From contig NC_089583.1 of NCBI RefSeq assembly GCF_019320115.1, positions 75,223,368-75,287,367 of the forward strand: 64,000 nucleotides of DNA, written 5' to 3'. Made by a program: the position numbers and the translations under genes. A model generated the notes under the pieces. It was not told the DNA's origin and ran no database searches. It saw only the letters and a program-made list of their open reading frames with translations. This DNA is from Miscanthus floridulus (taxonomy: Eukaryota > Streptophyta > Magnoliopsida > Poales > Poaceae). Positions 21,702-32,999 of this stretch are shown here, one piece after another (the stretch's first letter is position 1; every line of letters starts with the position of its first letter).

Positions 21702-24700
21702 CTGATTTCCACGAAGGGAAATCCACAGAGTCAAAGTGTAATAAGACTGTTGTAGATCATATTACCCAAATTTTTAGTCGAATACCACATCCATACAATG
21801 ATAATATCAGAGTACAAATAGTGTGGAATTACATAATTTATTACATCATCGCATTGGTGGAATCAAAAGTAGCATTCATTCAGAACAGCTTGAAGATAAG
21901 ATCGCCAAACTCGAGAGTAGGAACGAACCCCTCAACCATCAAACTCCTCAGGAGCTATACTCCTCAGCAGAACCTGTGTGCCAAAATTTATCAGTATGAT
22001 TTGTACTGGCCACTCCCACCCTATGAGCATTGCTTTGTTGAAACTGGATGCAAGTTGGATATAATCAAAAGGAACCTATAAGGCTGGGGTTTCCTATGCG
22101 ATAGCATATCGAGTATATAATAATAGTTGGTCAAGTTTTAACACCATTCTCACACATTCCACCCCATTCCCGTCCAGAGCCAGGTTTCGATCCTAGGATC
22201 GATATACCACCATCTCCATACCATCACCATACCATCACCATACCATCGCTCAGTCGACTAGGCCAACTCCCTCTCAGGCACTGTCTCAAGGCCCAGTAGC
22301 CCCTGGCTACGACCAACACTCTCTCACGGGGGAAGAAGAGAAGGACTCATCTCGCTATCTAGTTTATGTGAAACCTAGGAAAGGTCCATAGCCGACAAGT
22401 TGGCTCATGTATCGATCAATCAACCATACACTCTGCAGAGGTTTTACATAACCACAAGATCCACCTTCCTCACTGACCGTCGTCAACTGTGCTGATTCTG
22501 GCCGCTTGCTAGCCTAGGATAATGCCACCCTACCATTTAGCCCTAGTACACCCCAAGTCCCGTCTAGGGTGGCTGAAACTGTGAGTCATGAGCTGGGTCC
22601 ACAAGGTCTCCATGAAGTCTTGGAAGGGTGTGGGGAAAATCCTCTATGCCCCGTACCTCCTTACACTGTCCGCTATCAACCTAGCAGTAGTGGCAATATC
22701 CTACCAAGTAGTCCAGCCGTCCCACACTATATAGGGCGAGTGGTACGTAAGGCTTCCTGGTGAATCTGAGTACTAGTAAGTCCTTAGGGATGACCAAGCC
22801 AGAATGTCTCCATCAGGGTTTCCATTTATTGTGCCACCACAGCACCTCCACCCCGGGCTCCTCCCATCATAGGTTCACACCCAGGACCACCTCATATACC
22901 ATTTACCCACCACAGGTATCCATTTCTAGGGGTGCCTAGGTAGCACCACATGGCAAGACTTTCCCTAGGCTCGTCGTATACTCCAACTTGGTCAACACAA
23001 CCCTCACCCTCCACACACCCAAGTCACACATGCAGCACTCTCCCCATAGTCCAGATAACGCCAGTTTCCACCACACATGTAGTATAAGCGTAGTAGAAGT
23101 ATAAGTAATGAAATATATAGTAGTAAGCATGTGTCTAGCCTAATAGTAGGGTATGCAGGGGTAAGGTTGCGTCAAGGTAAAGGCCTTCAAGTAACCATAC
23201 TACCATGCAAGTCCTATCATAGTATGATTGTAGCAGTAAAGTAAAGTAATAGTAGTTCTATATTAGCCATGCATAATAGGTGCTATGAGATTGGGTGGGA
23301 TGTGGCACCTTTAGTGTAGTCATCTCCGTTCTCCTCACGGTACTCATGGTCCTCATCCGTCTGATTCTCCTCTGAGTCTACAACGATCATATTATAGTCA
23401 TGTTAGCGACGTCTATAGAATAGCACAAAGAAGCAATGAAAATTTAAAAGTGTCAAATAGACTCAAACATGGGTTCATTGCTTAAAGCTTGATTTTAGAT
23501 GAATTTTGGTCCTAGTTTCATATTTTTTTGAGGTCATATGAATTAGTTATGAATTTCTGAAGTTTAAATTATTTCTGAAAATGGAAAAGGCTGAATTAAT
23601 CCTGGGCTGACGCGTGTCACGCTGTGACTGGTCCACGTGGCATGCTGATGTTAGCATGACATCATCGGCTTAGGCTCTGAGCTAACAAGTGGGGTCCTGC
23701 TGATGTCATCTTGATGTTAGCATGACGTCATCAACGTCATCGTTTCCGACAGGTGGGGCCAGAGGCTCTTGGGTCACTGACATGTGGGTCTGACCAAGGT
23801 CAACGGCGAGTCAACGGTGAGTCAATGGTCAATGGGTCAGGGTCACTAACGTGTAGGGCCAGGGCTACTGACGTTAGCAGCTGACATCATCAGTGACGTC
23901 ACCTCGACTGTGTTATTACTGATAGGTGGGACCCGCATGACGTCGTCATGACGTCAGCATGATGTCAGCCACTGACAAGTGGGTCTAGTGGCTCTGTGTC
24001 ACTGACATGTGGGCCTAGGTCAACTAGTCAACATTGACCGGTTAACTGGTCAACACGGACCTGGGTCCGAACTGGGCCAGTTGGGCCTAGATATGGGCTA
24101 GATTTGGGCTGGGTCGGCCTGGACACATGGCAAGCTATGGCGCTGCCACGTCGTAGCTGTGGGCCTCCACTAGGCTTGGTTCATAGGCATGGTCCACGGT
24201 GGGTGCAAGCGCTGGTCTATGGTGGACCGCGTCTCCTTCCGGTGAACCGCGTCCACCCTTCCTTTCTTCTCTCTGTGGTCTATGTGTATCAGGTGTAGGC
24301 AGCGTGTGGCCGGTGAGAGGAGGCCTCTGCTTTCATCTCCGACGTGCTCCCGCCAGGTGATGTGCTCGCCAACGTGATCCTACGGTGGCGCTGGTGTCCA
24401 ATTAAGGTGGGGGAAAGCTTCCCTAGGCCATGGTGAACACGATGGTGGGGTCTAGGTGGCAGCCGAGGCTTTCCAGGGCACTGGCCATGGTGGTCGGTGG
24501 CTCAACGATGCTCGCCGGTGGTGAGGTCGCGCATGTAGGCTCCCTAGTGGCTCGACTAGGTGGATAAGGGCTTCTGTGGGTCCGTGGGAGCATGGCAAGG
24601 GCGTCCAGGGCTCAAGGTGGGGCTTCGGGTCCTCATGTGGCCGGTAGGGGCTCCATGGCGTCCATGGCAGCATGGTGGCAACGGCGAGGCACGCAGGAGC

Positions 24701-26093
24701 ACTACAAGGCACCGGTGGGGTAGTCACAGCATGGTCATGGATGTGCGCGTGAGTGCGTGTGTACCTAGAGGCCGGAGATGGCCTTGGCCTATGCGCTCCT
24801 GGTGTGGAGCGCCATGGCCGACACAGCGAGGTCCGGCGGCGAGCAGGGGAAGACCGAGGCTCACCTTTGGTGTCATGGAAGATAGGATGGTGACACAGTG
24901 GCAGGTTGTGGCCAGTGTAGCTCCAAAAGCAGCGTAGTGCGGTGCAGTGTAGCGCAGCGTCGACGTGCTTGATCGGGGCAACGTCCTCCGCTCTAGCGAC
25001 ACCGGTGACGTCAGCGCGGCTTTGGCGCTCCCCCTTCTTCTTCCTCTTCTCCCTCTTCTCTCTTGGCTCGGGTGCGCAGTGGATGGCCACAAAGTGGTGG
25101 TGAGGCGATGAGAGAGCTCAAGGGGCTCCCAGGGCCTGACGCTTTTATAGCCGAGCTCCAAGCTCCAATGGCGGACGGTGTGAACGGCAGACGATGCGCC
25201 GATTGCATCGGACGGCGTCAGCGGGCGTGGGTGGTTGGTGCAAGGGTTGTGTGGGCATGGTGCCTAAGGGGACAGGGCTAGGAGATTCGCGTGTCCCCCT
25301 AGGCCCGCTCCTGCCACACTGGTCGAGGCTTGGTCAGAGGAGTGTTCGGCATGGGGAGGAAGACGACACTAGTGGCTAGGGTGGCTGACGTGTGGGACCC
25401 AGTGTGGTAGCGGCTACAGGCGAGGTGAAACGGGTGTGCGGGCATGAGCAATGTGCGGGCTGGCTGTGTGGGCCACGCGCTGGTCAGGCCAGGCCTGCTC
25501 ACAGCCATGCGTGGGCCAGCTGAGGGGGAGAAGTGGAGGGCTAGGGCCGGTAGTTTTGGTCGCACGGGTTGCGCCGACCTGCGCGTGAAGCTGGGCTGTG
25601 AGGCTTTTTCTTCTTTTCTTTTTCTATTTTGTTTTTCTTCTTCTTTGTTTGAATTCAAATTTGATTTTGAGTTGGAATTCAAATCTGATGTACATATTAG
25701 GAACTTTATTTAGCTATTTTGTATAACAAAAATAAGTATAGTTTTGTTATACAAAAACGGAAATAGTTTCCTCTTTTAGCATTTATTCCTTGGTTTGATT
25801 AATAATTACTTTATGGTTTATTTCTTTTAAAGGAGTTGTTAGGCATTACTTAAAACAAATGAAAATCCAAATCACCATTTGAGTTAACAATATATGCTAT
25901 ATTTTATTTGTTAGTATTTGAGTAAACATAATTAACAAACGACATGCCATGCTCATGAAATTGTTTAGTTAGGTTACAATTAATGCAATACCTAGGGTTG
26001 GCTCCTACAGATGTCACTCAACATTGCATGGGGTTAAAACAAAAAAAAATTTATAGTTGTGATTTTTGGTGTGTGGATTTTTGGGTTGTTACA
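21702..26093 (-). mobile_element. Solo-LTR-like insertion in the antisense gene
   Basis: 4392 bp between PLATKAT and ATEADNLQRW of the antisense protein, flanked by GCGAC (21697-21701) and GCCAC (26094-26098), a 5-bp duplication with one mismatch. On the minus strand it starts TGTAACAACCC, like the other long Tekay-type LTRs. The left end reads CTGATTTCC, so the terminal CA is offset by a base. It has a GC-rich core (24100-25620) and a cluster of TGACGTCA motifs. No coding domain was recognised. Long frames in the GC-rich core (for example 212 codons at 24452-25090) look accidental. Confidence 0.7.
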
Positions 26094-26957
26094 GCCACGG
26101 AGGCGGACAATCTTCAACGGTGGGAGGCCGAGGCTCGTCGGGACGTGGAGGACACCAAGAAGTCTTTTGATGAACTATTAGAGAGGGTGCGGACGGGATG
26201 AAGAGGAGGCCGCCAGAGTGCAGAAGGAGCAGGATGAGCTGCTCCAGCAGGATGCCGAGACCTACTAGCAGATCATCGACCTCCTAGCCGTGGCCTGAGA
26301 AGGAGGGGATCTCAGGCTAGGAGCCGAGGAGAGGTCCACAGCCCTAGAGCAAAGGGTGAAACTAGACGCCGAGGCGGTTGCTCAGCTACAGCAAGGAGCG
26401 AGATGAGCTACACCATATGGTGGAGAGGCTCTACTCAGAGCGCAGTCGTGGCTCGCGAGGGAGCGTGACCAGGCCATCTGAGAGCACGATGAGGCAGTAG
26501 TAGAGGATTAGCTCCCTCTAGGCTGAGCTTGGAACCGTGAAAGCCCAGAAGTTGGAGGCTAAGGGCGCCACTGCTGGATAGGCCATGGATCTCGCTAAGG
26601 CGAAGGAGTCTTCTTCAGGCTATGAGTGATGAGCTTCATGTCCTGAAGGTTGCCCTTGGCATAGTCTGCAACGACCTATAGGTGGTGTAGGCAGGAGGGG
26701 ACCAGCTCGCTCGTGGCCCATGCCATAGATATCATGGCACAGGTGCTCTAGCTGGAGAAGGAAGCTCTTCGCTCAGGGATCACCCAAGTCTTTGCCATCG
26801 CCCGCTCACATTACAATGAAAGCATTGACTTGGAGGTGATGAGTCTTGGTTTCAGTGCCTGGCTACGAAGCGTCCGAGCTAGATGACATAGAAGCTACTG
26901 GTGACTCCTCTTGTAGAAACCATGGCGAGTAAAGTTGAAGACATGGTTCTCCCCTGA
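26094..26957 (+). pseudogene. Antisense gene last exon, coiled coil
   Basis: Reads ATEADNLQRWEAEARRDVEDTK, then after frameshifts QKEQDELLQQDAE, LGAEERSTALEQRVKLDAEAVAQLQ and ERDQA-like heptad-rich text, and ends near VEDMVLP with TGA at 26955-26957. Glu, Gln, Leu and Arg dominate, typical of a long coiled coil that could mediate self-association. Frameshifts occur around 26197 and 26390. The role is unknown. Confidence 0.65.
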
Positions 26958-29104
26958 AGGGGGTAGTTAGTCTATTGGGTTTGATGGACATTATCTTTAA
27001 TCTGTGGACAAGAGTCGGCACTTTTGTATCTTAAAAATAGATTCATAATTTCATTTCATTAAACAAATTCATAGTTTTGTTTCGTTTGATTGAACTTGCT
27101 TACTTCCCTTTTTGTATTTAAAAAAGAAGGGCTCATGCAATCCGACCCTTCCATTCATTAAGGCCATAGGGCCCGAGGTGTGTAAGAGGGAAACTTCGAT
27201 TATGCTAGTGAGCAAAGTTACCATAGCCATTGGGGCATGGGTTTTTTCGGAGTTTGACCAGGCATGCTCGGTTATTCAGTTCCCACAAACCTTAACACTA
27301 ACCTTAACATGAGGAAGAGGTCCGACAGTAGTGACTATTTCGAAAAAGGGGGTATTTATACCTTTATCAGCCCCCAAGTGAATTCCTGACCCCTTGCGGT
27401 TGCTGGGGTCGAATGTCACTAGAGACCGAAGAGAGGATAGCAAAACTACTCTTGTATTTGCACGTACCCCATCCTTAGGATTTTAGCTATCGTTCTACTG
27501 ATCAGTGCATTTGGTCTCCTTGCAAGTCCAAACTTCCCTGAGTCCCCACACGTGGCGAGGATTTGGTCAAGGGTCAGCTCATTTTTGTGACTATCGCCCC
27601 AGTCTGTGGTTTTTGCAACCAGAGGGGTTGAGGCAACGTCACTTGCCTCAATGGCTTGAGTGACATGCTTGATGAGCTTGCTAATAGGGGATGTTCAAAT
27701 GGAATCCTGGTCCCATCGCTCATGACAGGGTTGGCAAAGTCCTCGGGTGGCATTCTGTTGCTCCTTAACCCGCCTTCCAATGGATTCCCCCTCAATGGGG
27801 ATTCTATGGGCTTAGCTAGAGGCTAGATCGAATGAGAAGGTTGAGATGACCCTATCTGCCTCTATGTAGGTTGGGTGAAGGCCACTGAGTCTCATCTGCG
27901 TTTTCTCCCCTAGCTCTTGTTCGACATGAAATGGCCTTAGGGCCCTTCATGGGCCGGCCTTTGGACCTCAGTCTCTCGATCTAGGATTGGGCAGCTTGAG
28001 CCCCTAGGCCCCTTAGGGTCTGATAGGGGTCGGCCATGTTTCATGTGTCACCCTATCCTCAGTTTGCACAATCGGAGGAGCTGAGCTAACAACACTTGCC
28101 TCGATGGCTCGAGTGTTGCACTTAATGAGCTCACTTACGGGCATGTTCGAGTGGAATCTGGGTCCATCATCCACTTAACGGGGTTGATAGAGCCCTCATG
28201 TGGCATTCCATCTTAACCCACCTCCCGGTAGATGCCCGAGCCATTCGATAGGCTTGGGTGGCCCATTGGCCTCTCCTCGATGGAGATTCTGTGGGTTTGG
28301 CTCAAGGTTAGAATCGAACAAGAAAGGTCAAGATGTCCCTGTCTGCTTCTGAAGCGGCGTCAGGCAAGGACACTAGGGCTCATCTTGATTTTTCTCCCCT
28401 GGCTCTATTTGACCTAAGGTGGCCTCAAGCCTTTCGTGGGCTGGCCTTCGAACCTCGGTTAGTTGCCGCTCATGTCGAATGAGGTGACTACCACTTCATC
28501 ACACTGACGCAAAGCGTTGAGATGCAACAATTGCATATGCAATGCTTGGATATATGGGATGAATGTACAATATAATGGAAATGAAGGCGAGGGTCGGTGA
28601 TGTTACCTTGGTGGCATGAGTGATGGGGAGCTCTTACCAGACATGTCCGTGCATGGGTTCTAGTCCAACATTCACGATGGGGCCAGTGTAACCTGCACGA
28701 GCATCGTAATTTTTTTGTTTCTGTCTCTCGGCGACGATCTGAGCCGTTCAATCGACTTAGGTGACCTGATAGCTTCTCCTTGAAGGAGATTCCATAGGTA
28801 GACCCCTCTGAACCCTTCTCGAGAAGGCAGATGCTAAAGCTTGGGGCATGGGGACAATGAATTCGATCATGCTGGTGAACAAAAGCATCGTAGCTGCTAG
28901 GGCATAGGGTCTAGCGGTTCGACCAGTTTTACTCAAAGTTTACACTCGCACATCATGCCTCTAGTTTTTAAACGTAAGGAGGGGTCGGGTGAAGAGAATG
29001 TCTAAATGAGTAGACACTCTCGGTACCCTTGAGCGATGTACACACCCCTGCCCTTGCTGGGGTCAGAGGCTCGATAGTGAAATTGATACGTAAAGTAAGT
29101 AAAT
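26958..29104. repeat. Tat-2 non-coding 3' region with repeated segments
   Basis: No gene. Segments recur between here and 30700. One contains (A/G)TAGC(C/T)(A/G)(C/T)(T/C)(A/G)GGGCAT.GGGT near 27220, 28895 and 30435. Another of about 55 bp contains GCCATTCGAT.G.CTTGGGTGGCC-like text followed by GATTCTGTGGG near 27750, 28230, 28745 and 29165. Segments begin with 'Y-rich + AAAAAAG' boundaries such as 27105 and 30320. The spread suggests several rounds of local duplication. Confidence 0.6.
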
Positions 29105-29639
29105 AATGGTGCTTATCTTTCGACAACCGTTTAGTTCCTCAACCCCATTGCTTAGTGTTCGCCTGGGCCATCCGATCGACTCAGGAGGCCTATTGGTCTC
29201 CCCATGATGAAGGTTCCATCATTGGGCCCTTCCAGGTCCTTCCTAGGAAGGCAAAGAGCCACCTGCATGTGCCTGTGCCTTGTTTCTCGTGCCCGGCGTG
29301 CAGTAGTGGTTGGTCATGCCTAGACCATGTCCTATTTGACCAGGCACCATCTTGTCGAGCAGGGCATGTCCTGTCAGTCAAGATGCATCCCATCGAATTA
29401 GCATCCACATTGAATAGGCGAAGGGAGAGGGTTTTTTGCCCCAACCCTTCACCTTTCTCCAACTGCTTTGTCTCCTCCTTAAATAGGGGAAGGGAGAGGG
29501 TTCTTGTCCTATTCCTCCACCTATTCTTGAGCTGCTGCCTTTCCTCCTTGTTCCTTCTTGCTGAGTGCATTCGTGCATTGTGGTGGTTCCTAAGTGAGAG
29601 AGGATAAAGCCAGGGAGAGGAGAACTCACAAATCTGTTC
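29105..29639 (+). promoter_or_regulatory. Putative promoter/leader of the small antisense ORF in Tat-2
   Basis: Contains two related tracts: TTGAATAGGCGAAGGGAGAGG (about 29411) and TTAAATAGGGGAAGGGAGAGG (about 29476). Tat-1 has the same pair on the opposite strand (about 5203-5300), also upstream of its antisense ORF remnant. TTAAATAGGGG is TATA-like. Open stretches here (for example 150 codons from 29155) have no conserved content. Confidence 0.4.
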
Positions 29640-30200
29640 ATGAATCTAGAGCATGATATCGAGTTGGAGGTCATCCAACGTAGATGAGATGGTGCTGGCC
29701 ACCTTCGCCGAGAAGGGGGCGCTTCTGCCGAAGGAGGAGGCGCACTAGAGGGTGTTGCACGTTGCTAGCTTTGTCACCGTCTACGAGGCCTTCGTCGGGA
29801 TGGAGTCGTACGTAGACTTCTTTCGGCGAATCTTCTTTGGGCGAGCCTTATCGGTGGGGAAGCCACCTAGGACTATGCCGATGGGGGGTTTCACCCTTGT
29901 AGCTGCTCAGGTTGGCTAGTTCATAAAGTTTGATGAGATGTTGGAGACATCCACCTACCATGGTGGCCATACTTTGGTGGGTAGCATCCCCATCCAGGAG
30001 TTGCCTCATCTCGAGGTGCCGTTGTTAGGGTTGTGGCTAATCATGATGGCGTAGTCCTTGGATGCCCTGGCGAAGACACCACGGTCACCAACTTGGTGCT
30101 CGACATTGCAGACGACGGCACCCTCAGGGATCCCATGGAGCAGTAGGACGTTGCCGATGGAGAGCATGGCACGGCAGCCATAGTAGTATTTAGAGTAGAA
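29640..30200 (+). pseudogene. Tat-2 small antisense ORF (aORF2)
   Basis: The plus frame reads DEMVLATFAEKGALLPKEEAH, a stop, then VLHVASFVTVYEAFVGMES, YVDFFRRIFFGRALS, GKPPRTMPMGGFTLVAAQVG, a stop, FIKFDEMLETSTYHGGHTLVG and [17 protein letters not shown]. The EAFVGMESYVDFFRRIFF part resembles the N-terminal half of the large antisense gene's domain, so this may be a truncated paralogue. Tat-1 4491-5110 is its counterpart. The likely start is the ATG at about 29640 or 29652. Function unknown. Confidence 0.55.
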
Positions 30201-30674
30201 GTGGTCAGCAAATATAACCATTTAAGTTGTGGGGGAGCCCCTGAGTGAATAGTTTTTTGTATTCATGAATACATTAGTCCCTTTTCGTGATGAAATGTAA
30301 ATAGCTCCTTATTTCTTCTCCCCTTTTTTGTGTAAAAAAGGTTTAGCACATCCTGACCCTTTTTTGTGGTTAAGGTCACAAAAGCTCAGAGTGCGGGTGA
30401 GCCAATTCTGATCACGCTGGTGAGCTAAGAGACCATAGCCATCGGGGCATGGGTTTCCCATAGTCCTACCAGTCATAGTCAGGAATTGTTCTCATAAATC
30501 AAGCTCCTAGGAATTAATGTGAAAAAGGAGGGCATGCGTAGAGAATGTTTGTTGGATAAATGAGCTCACATCAGCCCTCGAGTGAGGTCTGACCCCTCAC
30601 ACTTGTAGGGGTTGGATGTCACAAAAGATCGGGGATTGCAATGACAAAACTGATAAGAGAAAGTATGCGTTTAT
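30201..30674. other. Tat-2 spacer after pol
   Basis: Non-coding. 30225-30280 matches Tat-1 4400-4460 in reverse. 30310-30490 is another copy of the segment found at 27105-27300. Confidence 0.6.
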
Positions 30675-31720
30675 TTAGGGGTTAAAATGACATAGCCGCT
30701 TGATGTTACAGGCATTGGTGAAGACCTCGCCGTCGATGGTTTTTAGCTTGTAGGCGCCTGGCTGATGTACTTCTGCTACGACGTATAGCCCCACCTAGGG
30801 TGGGGAGAGCTTGTGGTGGTCCTTGTTGCTCTGCATGAGGTAGAGGACCAGGTCCCCGACATTGAAGGCTTGGCCCTGCACTCATCGGCTGTGGTACCGT
30901 TGCAACGACTGTTGGTACTTGGCCGAGCAGTGGAGGGCGATGTTGCGTGCTTCATCCAACTAGTCCATGGTGTCCTCGTGGGAGGCCTCGGCTCCCTATT
31001 CATCATATGCCCTAATCCTTAGCGCTCCATAGTCGAGGTCGGTTGGGAGGACGGCCTTGGAACCGTAGACCATGAAGAAGGGTGTGTAGCCAGTGGCTCG
31101 ACTAGGTGTTGTCCTCAGGCTCCAAAGTACCATGGGGAGCTCAGAGACCCACCGTGTGCCGAACTTGTTTAACCGGTTGAAGATCCTGGGCTTGAGGCCC
31201 TATAGGACCATGCAGTTTGCGCGCTCGACCTGCCCATTCATTCGAGGGTGCACGACGGTAGCCCAATCGACCCAGATGTGGTTTTCATCATAGAATCAAA
31301 GGAACTTCTTGCCGGTGAACTATGTGCCATTGTCTATGATGATGGAGTTCAGTACTCCAAGGCGATGGATAATGTTGAGGAAGAACAGCACGGCTTGCTC
31401 AGACTTGATCATAGAGATCAGCTAAGCTTCTATCCATTTGGTAAACTTGTCTATGGTGACACGCAAGTGGGTGTATCCTCTGAGCGCCTTCTTGAGAGGT
31501 CCAACTAGATCGAGCCCCCAGACCATGAATTGCCATGTGATGGGGATCATCTGGAGTGCTTGGGCTAGGAGGTGAGTTTGCCGAGCATAGTACTAACACC
31601 CTTCGCAGGTGCACACGATCTGCTCGGCGTCGGCTACTATAGTGGGCCAGTAGAAGCCCTATCGAAATGCGTTTCCAACCAAGGTTCTAGGTGCGGCGTG
31701 GTGACTGCAAACCCCACTAT
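30675..31720 (-). pseudogene. Tat-2 integrase
   Basis: Minus-strand order: zinc-binding remnant with YYARQTHLLAQALQ-like text, DLVGPLKKALRGYTHL, TIDKFTKWIEA (first D), IIIDNGTQFTGKKF (second D), NGQVERANC (E), GYTPFFMVYGSKAVLPTDLDYG, KLSPP, GAYKLKTIDGEVFTNACNIK, and a terminal TAA at 30675-30677. All three DDE residues are still encoded, but stops and shifts interrupt the chain (for example after WIEA and before GLKPRIF). The protein end coincides with Tat-1's. Confidence 0.88.
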
Positions 31721-31989
31721 GGATATCGCTCAGTAAGTGCTTCCCCTACTGAATGGGGATGCAGCGCTGTAGGATCCCGATGTGGCTTCATTTGTAGAGT
31801 TCGCCCTCTACAAGAACAAAGGACTTGGGGCGGCGTGCGAGCCGTCAAGCCTCTACCTTGTCTATCGGTAGTGCATCATGGAGTAGGTAGTCGAGGTAGA
31901 GTACCCTCCAGTCAACTAGAGGTTCGAGCTTTATCGCTAGATCTTCTTCTAGCTCCATGACTTCAGGGCCAGACAGAGCCAACGGGTTG

Positions 31990-32980
31990 GCTAGCCCACG
32001 AGGCTAAATTGGGGGGACCATCATCGGCCTATTCTGACCCCTCATAGCAGACCAAGGGCTTGTGTTGGTCATTGGTGAAGACACCTGTTGGCACCAGCTC
32101 TTGGCCAGATGCCACCTTCGCAAGCGCATCGGCCGCCTCATTGAGGCACCTTGGGATGTGATTGAGTTCGAGGCCATCGAATTTGTCCTCTAGCCATTAG
32201 ACTTCTCGACATTATGCAACCATCTTAGCATCGTGACAGCTTGACTCCTTCATGACTTGGTCGACGACCAGCTAGGAGTCACCCTAGAATCGAGGCATCA
32301 GATGCCCAACTCGATGGCAATGCATATACCATTAATGAGTGCTTCATACTCAGCCACATTATTGGATGAGGGAAAATGGAGACAAACCATGTACCTCATG
32401 CATACCCCGAGGGGCGATATGAAGACCAGCCCTGCACTGGCACCCCTCTTCATCAGTGACCCATTGAAATACATCGTCCAGTACTCTTGGTCGACGACCG
32501 TCGGTGGTATTTGGACCTCGGTCCATTCCACGATGAAGTCAGCCAACACCTAGGATTTGATCACTATTTGGGAGGCATACGTAATGCCCTGATCCATCAA
32601 CTTGAGTGCCCATTTTGTGGTTCTTCCCGTGGCATCCTAGCTTTGGACCACCTCACCGAGGGGGAACGACGTCATGACCATCACCGGGTGTGACTCGAAG
32701 TAGTGGCGTAGCTTCCTTTTGGTGATGAGGATGACATACAGGAGCTTCTAGATTTGGGAGTAGTGCATCTTAGAGTCAGATAGTACCTCACTGATGAAGT
32801 ACATAGGGTGCTGCACCTTGAGGGCATGCCCCCCTTCTTCCCGCTCCACTACCAGGATGGCGCTGACCACTTGCATGGTGGCCGCTATGTATAGCAGAAG
32901 GGATTCTCCATCGGTTGGAGGAACCAAGATTGGGGCCTTTGTCAGAAGTAGTTTGACCATGTCAAGTGCCTCCTAGGCCT
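31990..32980 (-). pseudogene. Tat-2 RNase H region
   Basis: Part of pol between RT and integrase. MVKLLLTKAPILVPPTDGE and LLLYIAATMQVVSAILVVEREE form the connection domain (about 32750-32960). Then come LADFIVEWTEVQIP, YWTMYFNGSLMKRGASAGLVFISPLG (32350-32500), NNVAEYEALINGI and, in a shifted frame, LVVDQVMKESSCHDAKMVA and LNEAADALAKVA. The first catalytic aspartate (YFDGS) is Asn, as in Tat-1. The other acidic positions (E of AEYEAL, D of EAADAL) are visible. Confidence 0.87.
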
Positions 32981-32999
32981 TGGATGTCCATTCGAAGCG

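Larger units (their letters stand above)
19050..26957 (+). pseudogene. Tat-2 antisense accessory gene (spliced), broken
   Basis: Convergent to pol, between pol and the 3' LTR. ATG at 19050, with four inferred exons: 19050-19931, 20001-20627, 20724-21472, and 21564-21701 continued at 26094-26957 after a solo-LTR insertion. Exon 1 (LPSNEDVPSLPKGYIVSFAHFHERGF, VVFVDLCEG, GWHSHWFYVRNN, PDSWRKWG) resembles the plant 'putative gypsy type transposon' family (Pfam Transposase_28, from memory). The last exon is a long coiled coil (DNLQRWEAEARRDVEDT..). Extra antisense ORFs are known in Tat elements, but their function is unknown. There are stops near codon 12 and elsewhere, plus a frameshift near 19360. 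Confidence 0.75.

Noticed and set aside
22205..22255. CATACCATCAC short tandem repeat
   Set aside because: Only about four imperfect units; an ordinary short repeat in a solo LTR.
24452..25090. 212-codon minus-strand open frame (and overlapping frames on both strands)
   Set aside because: It lies in the GC-rich core of a solo LTR, where stops are rare in all frames. Composition is low-complexity Pro/Arg/Ser and no conserved motif is visible.
29155..29607. 150-codon plus-strand open frame
   Set aside because: It overlaps tandemly repeated TAAATAGGGG..AGGGAGAGG leader sequence and is not conserved in Tat-1, so it is treated as leader of the small antisense ORF.
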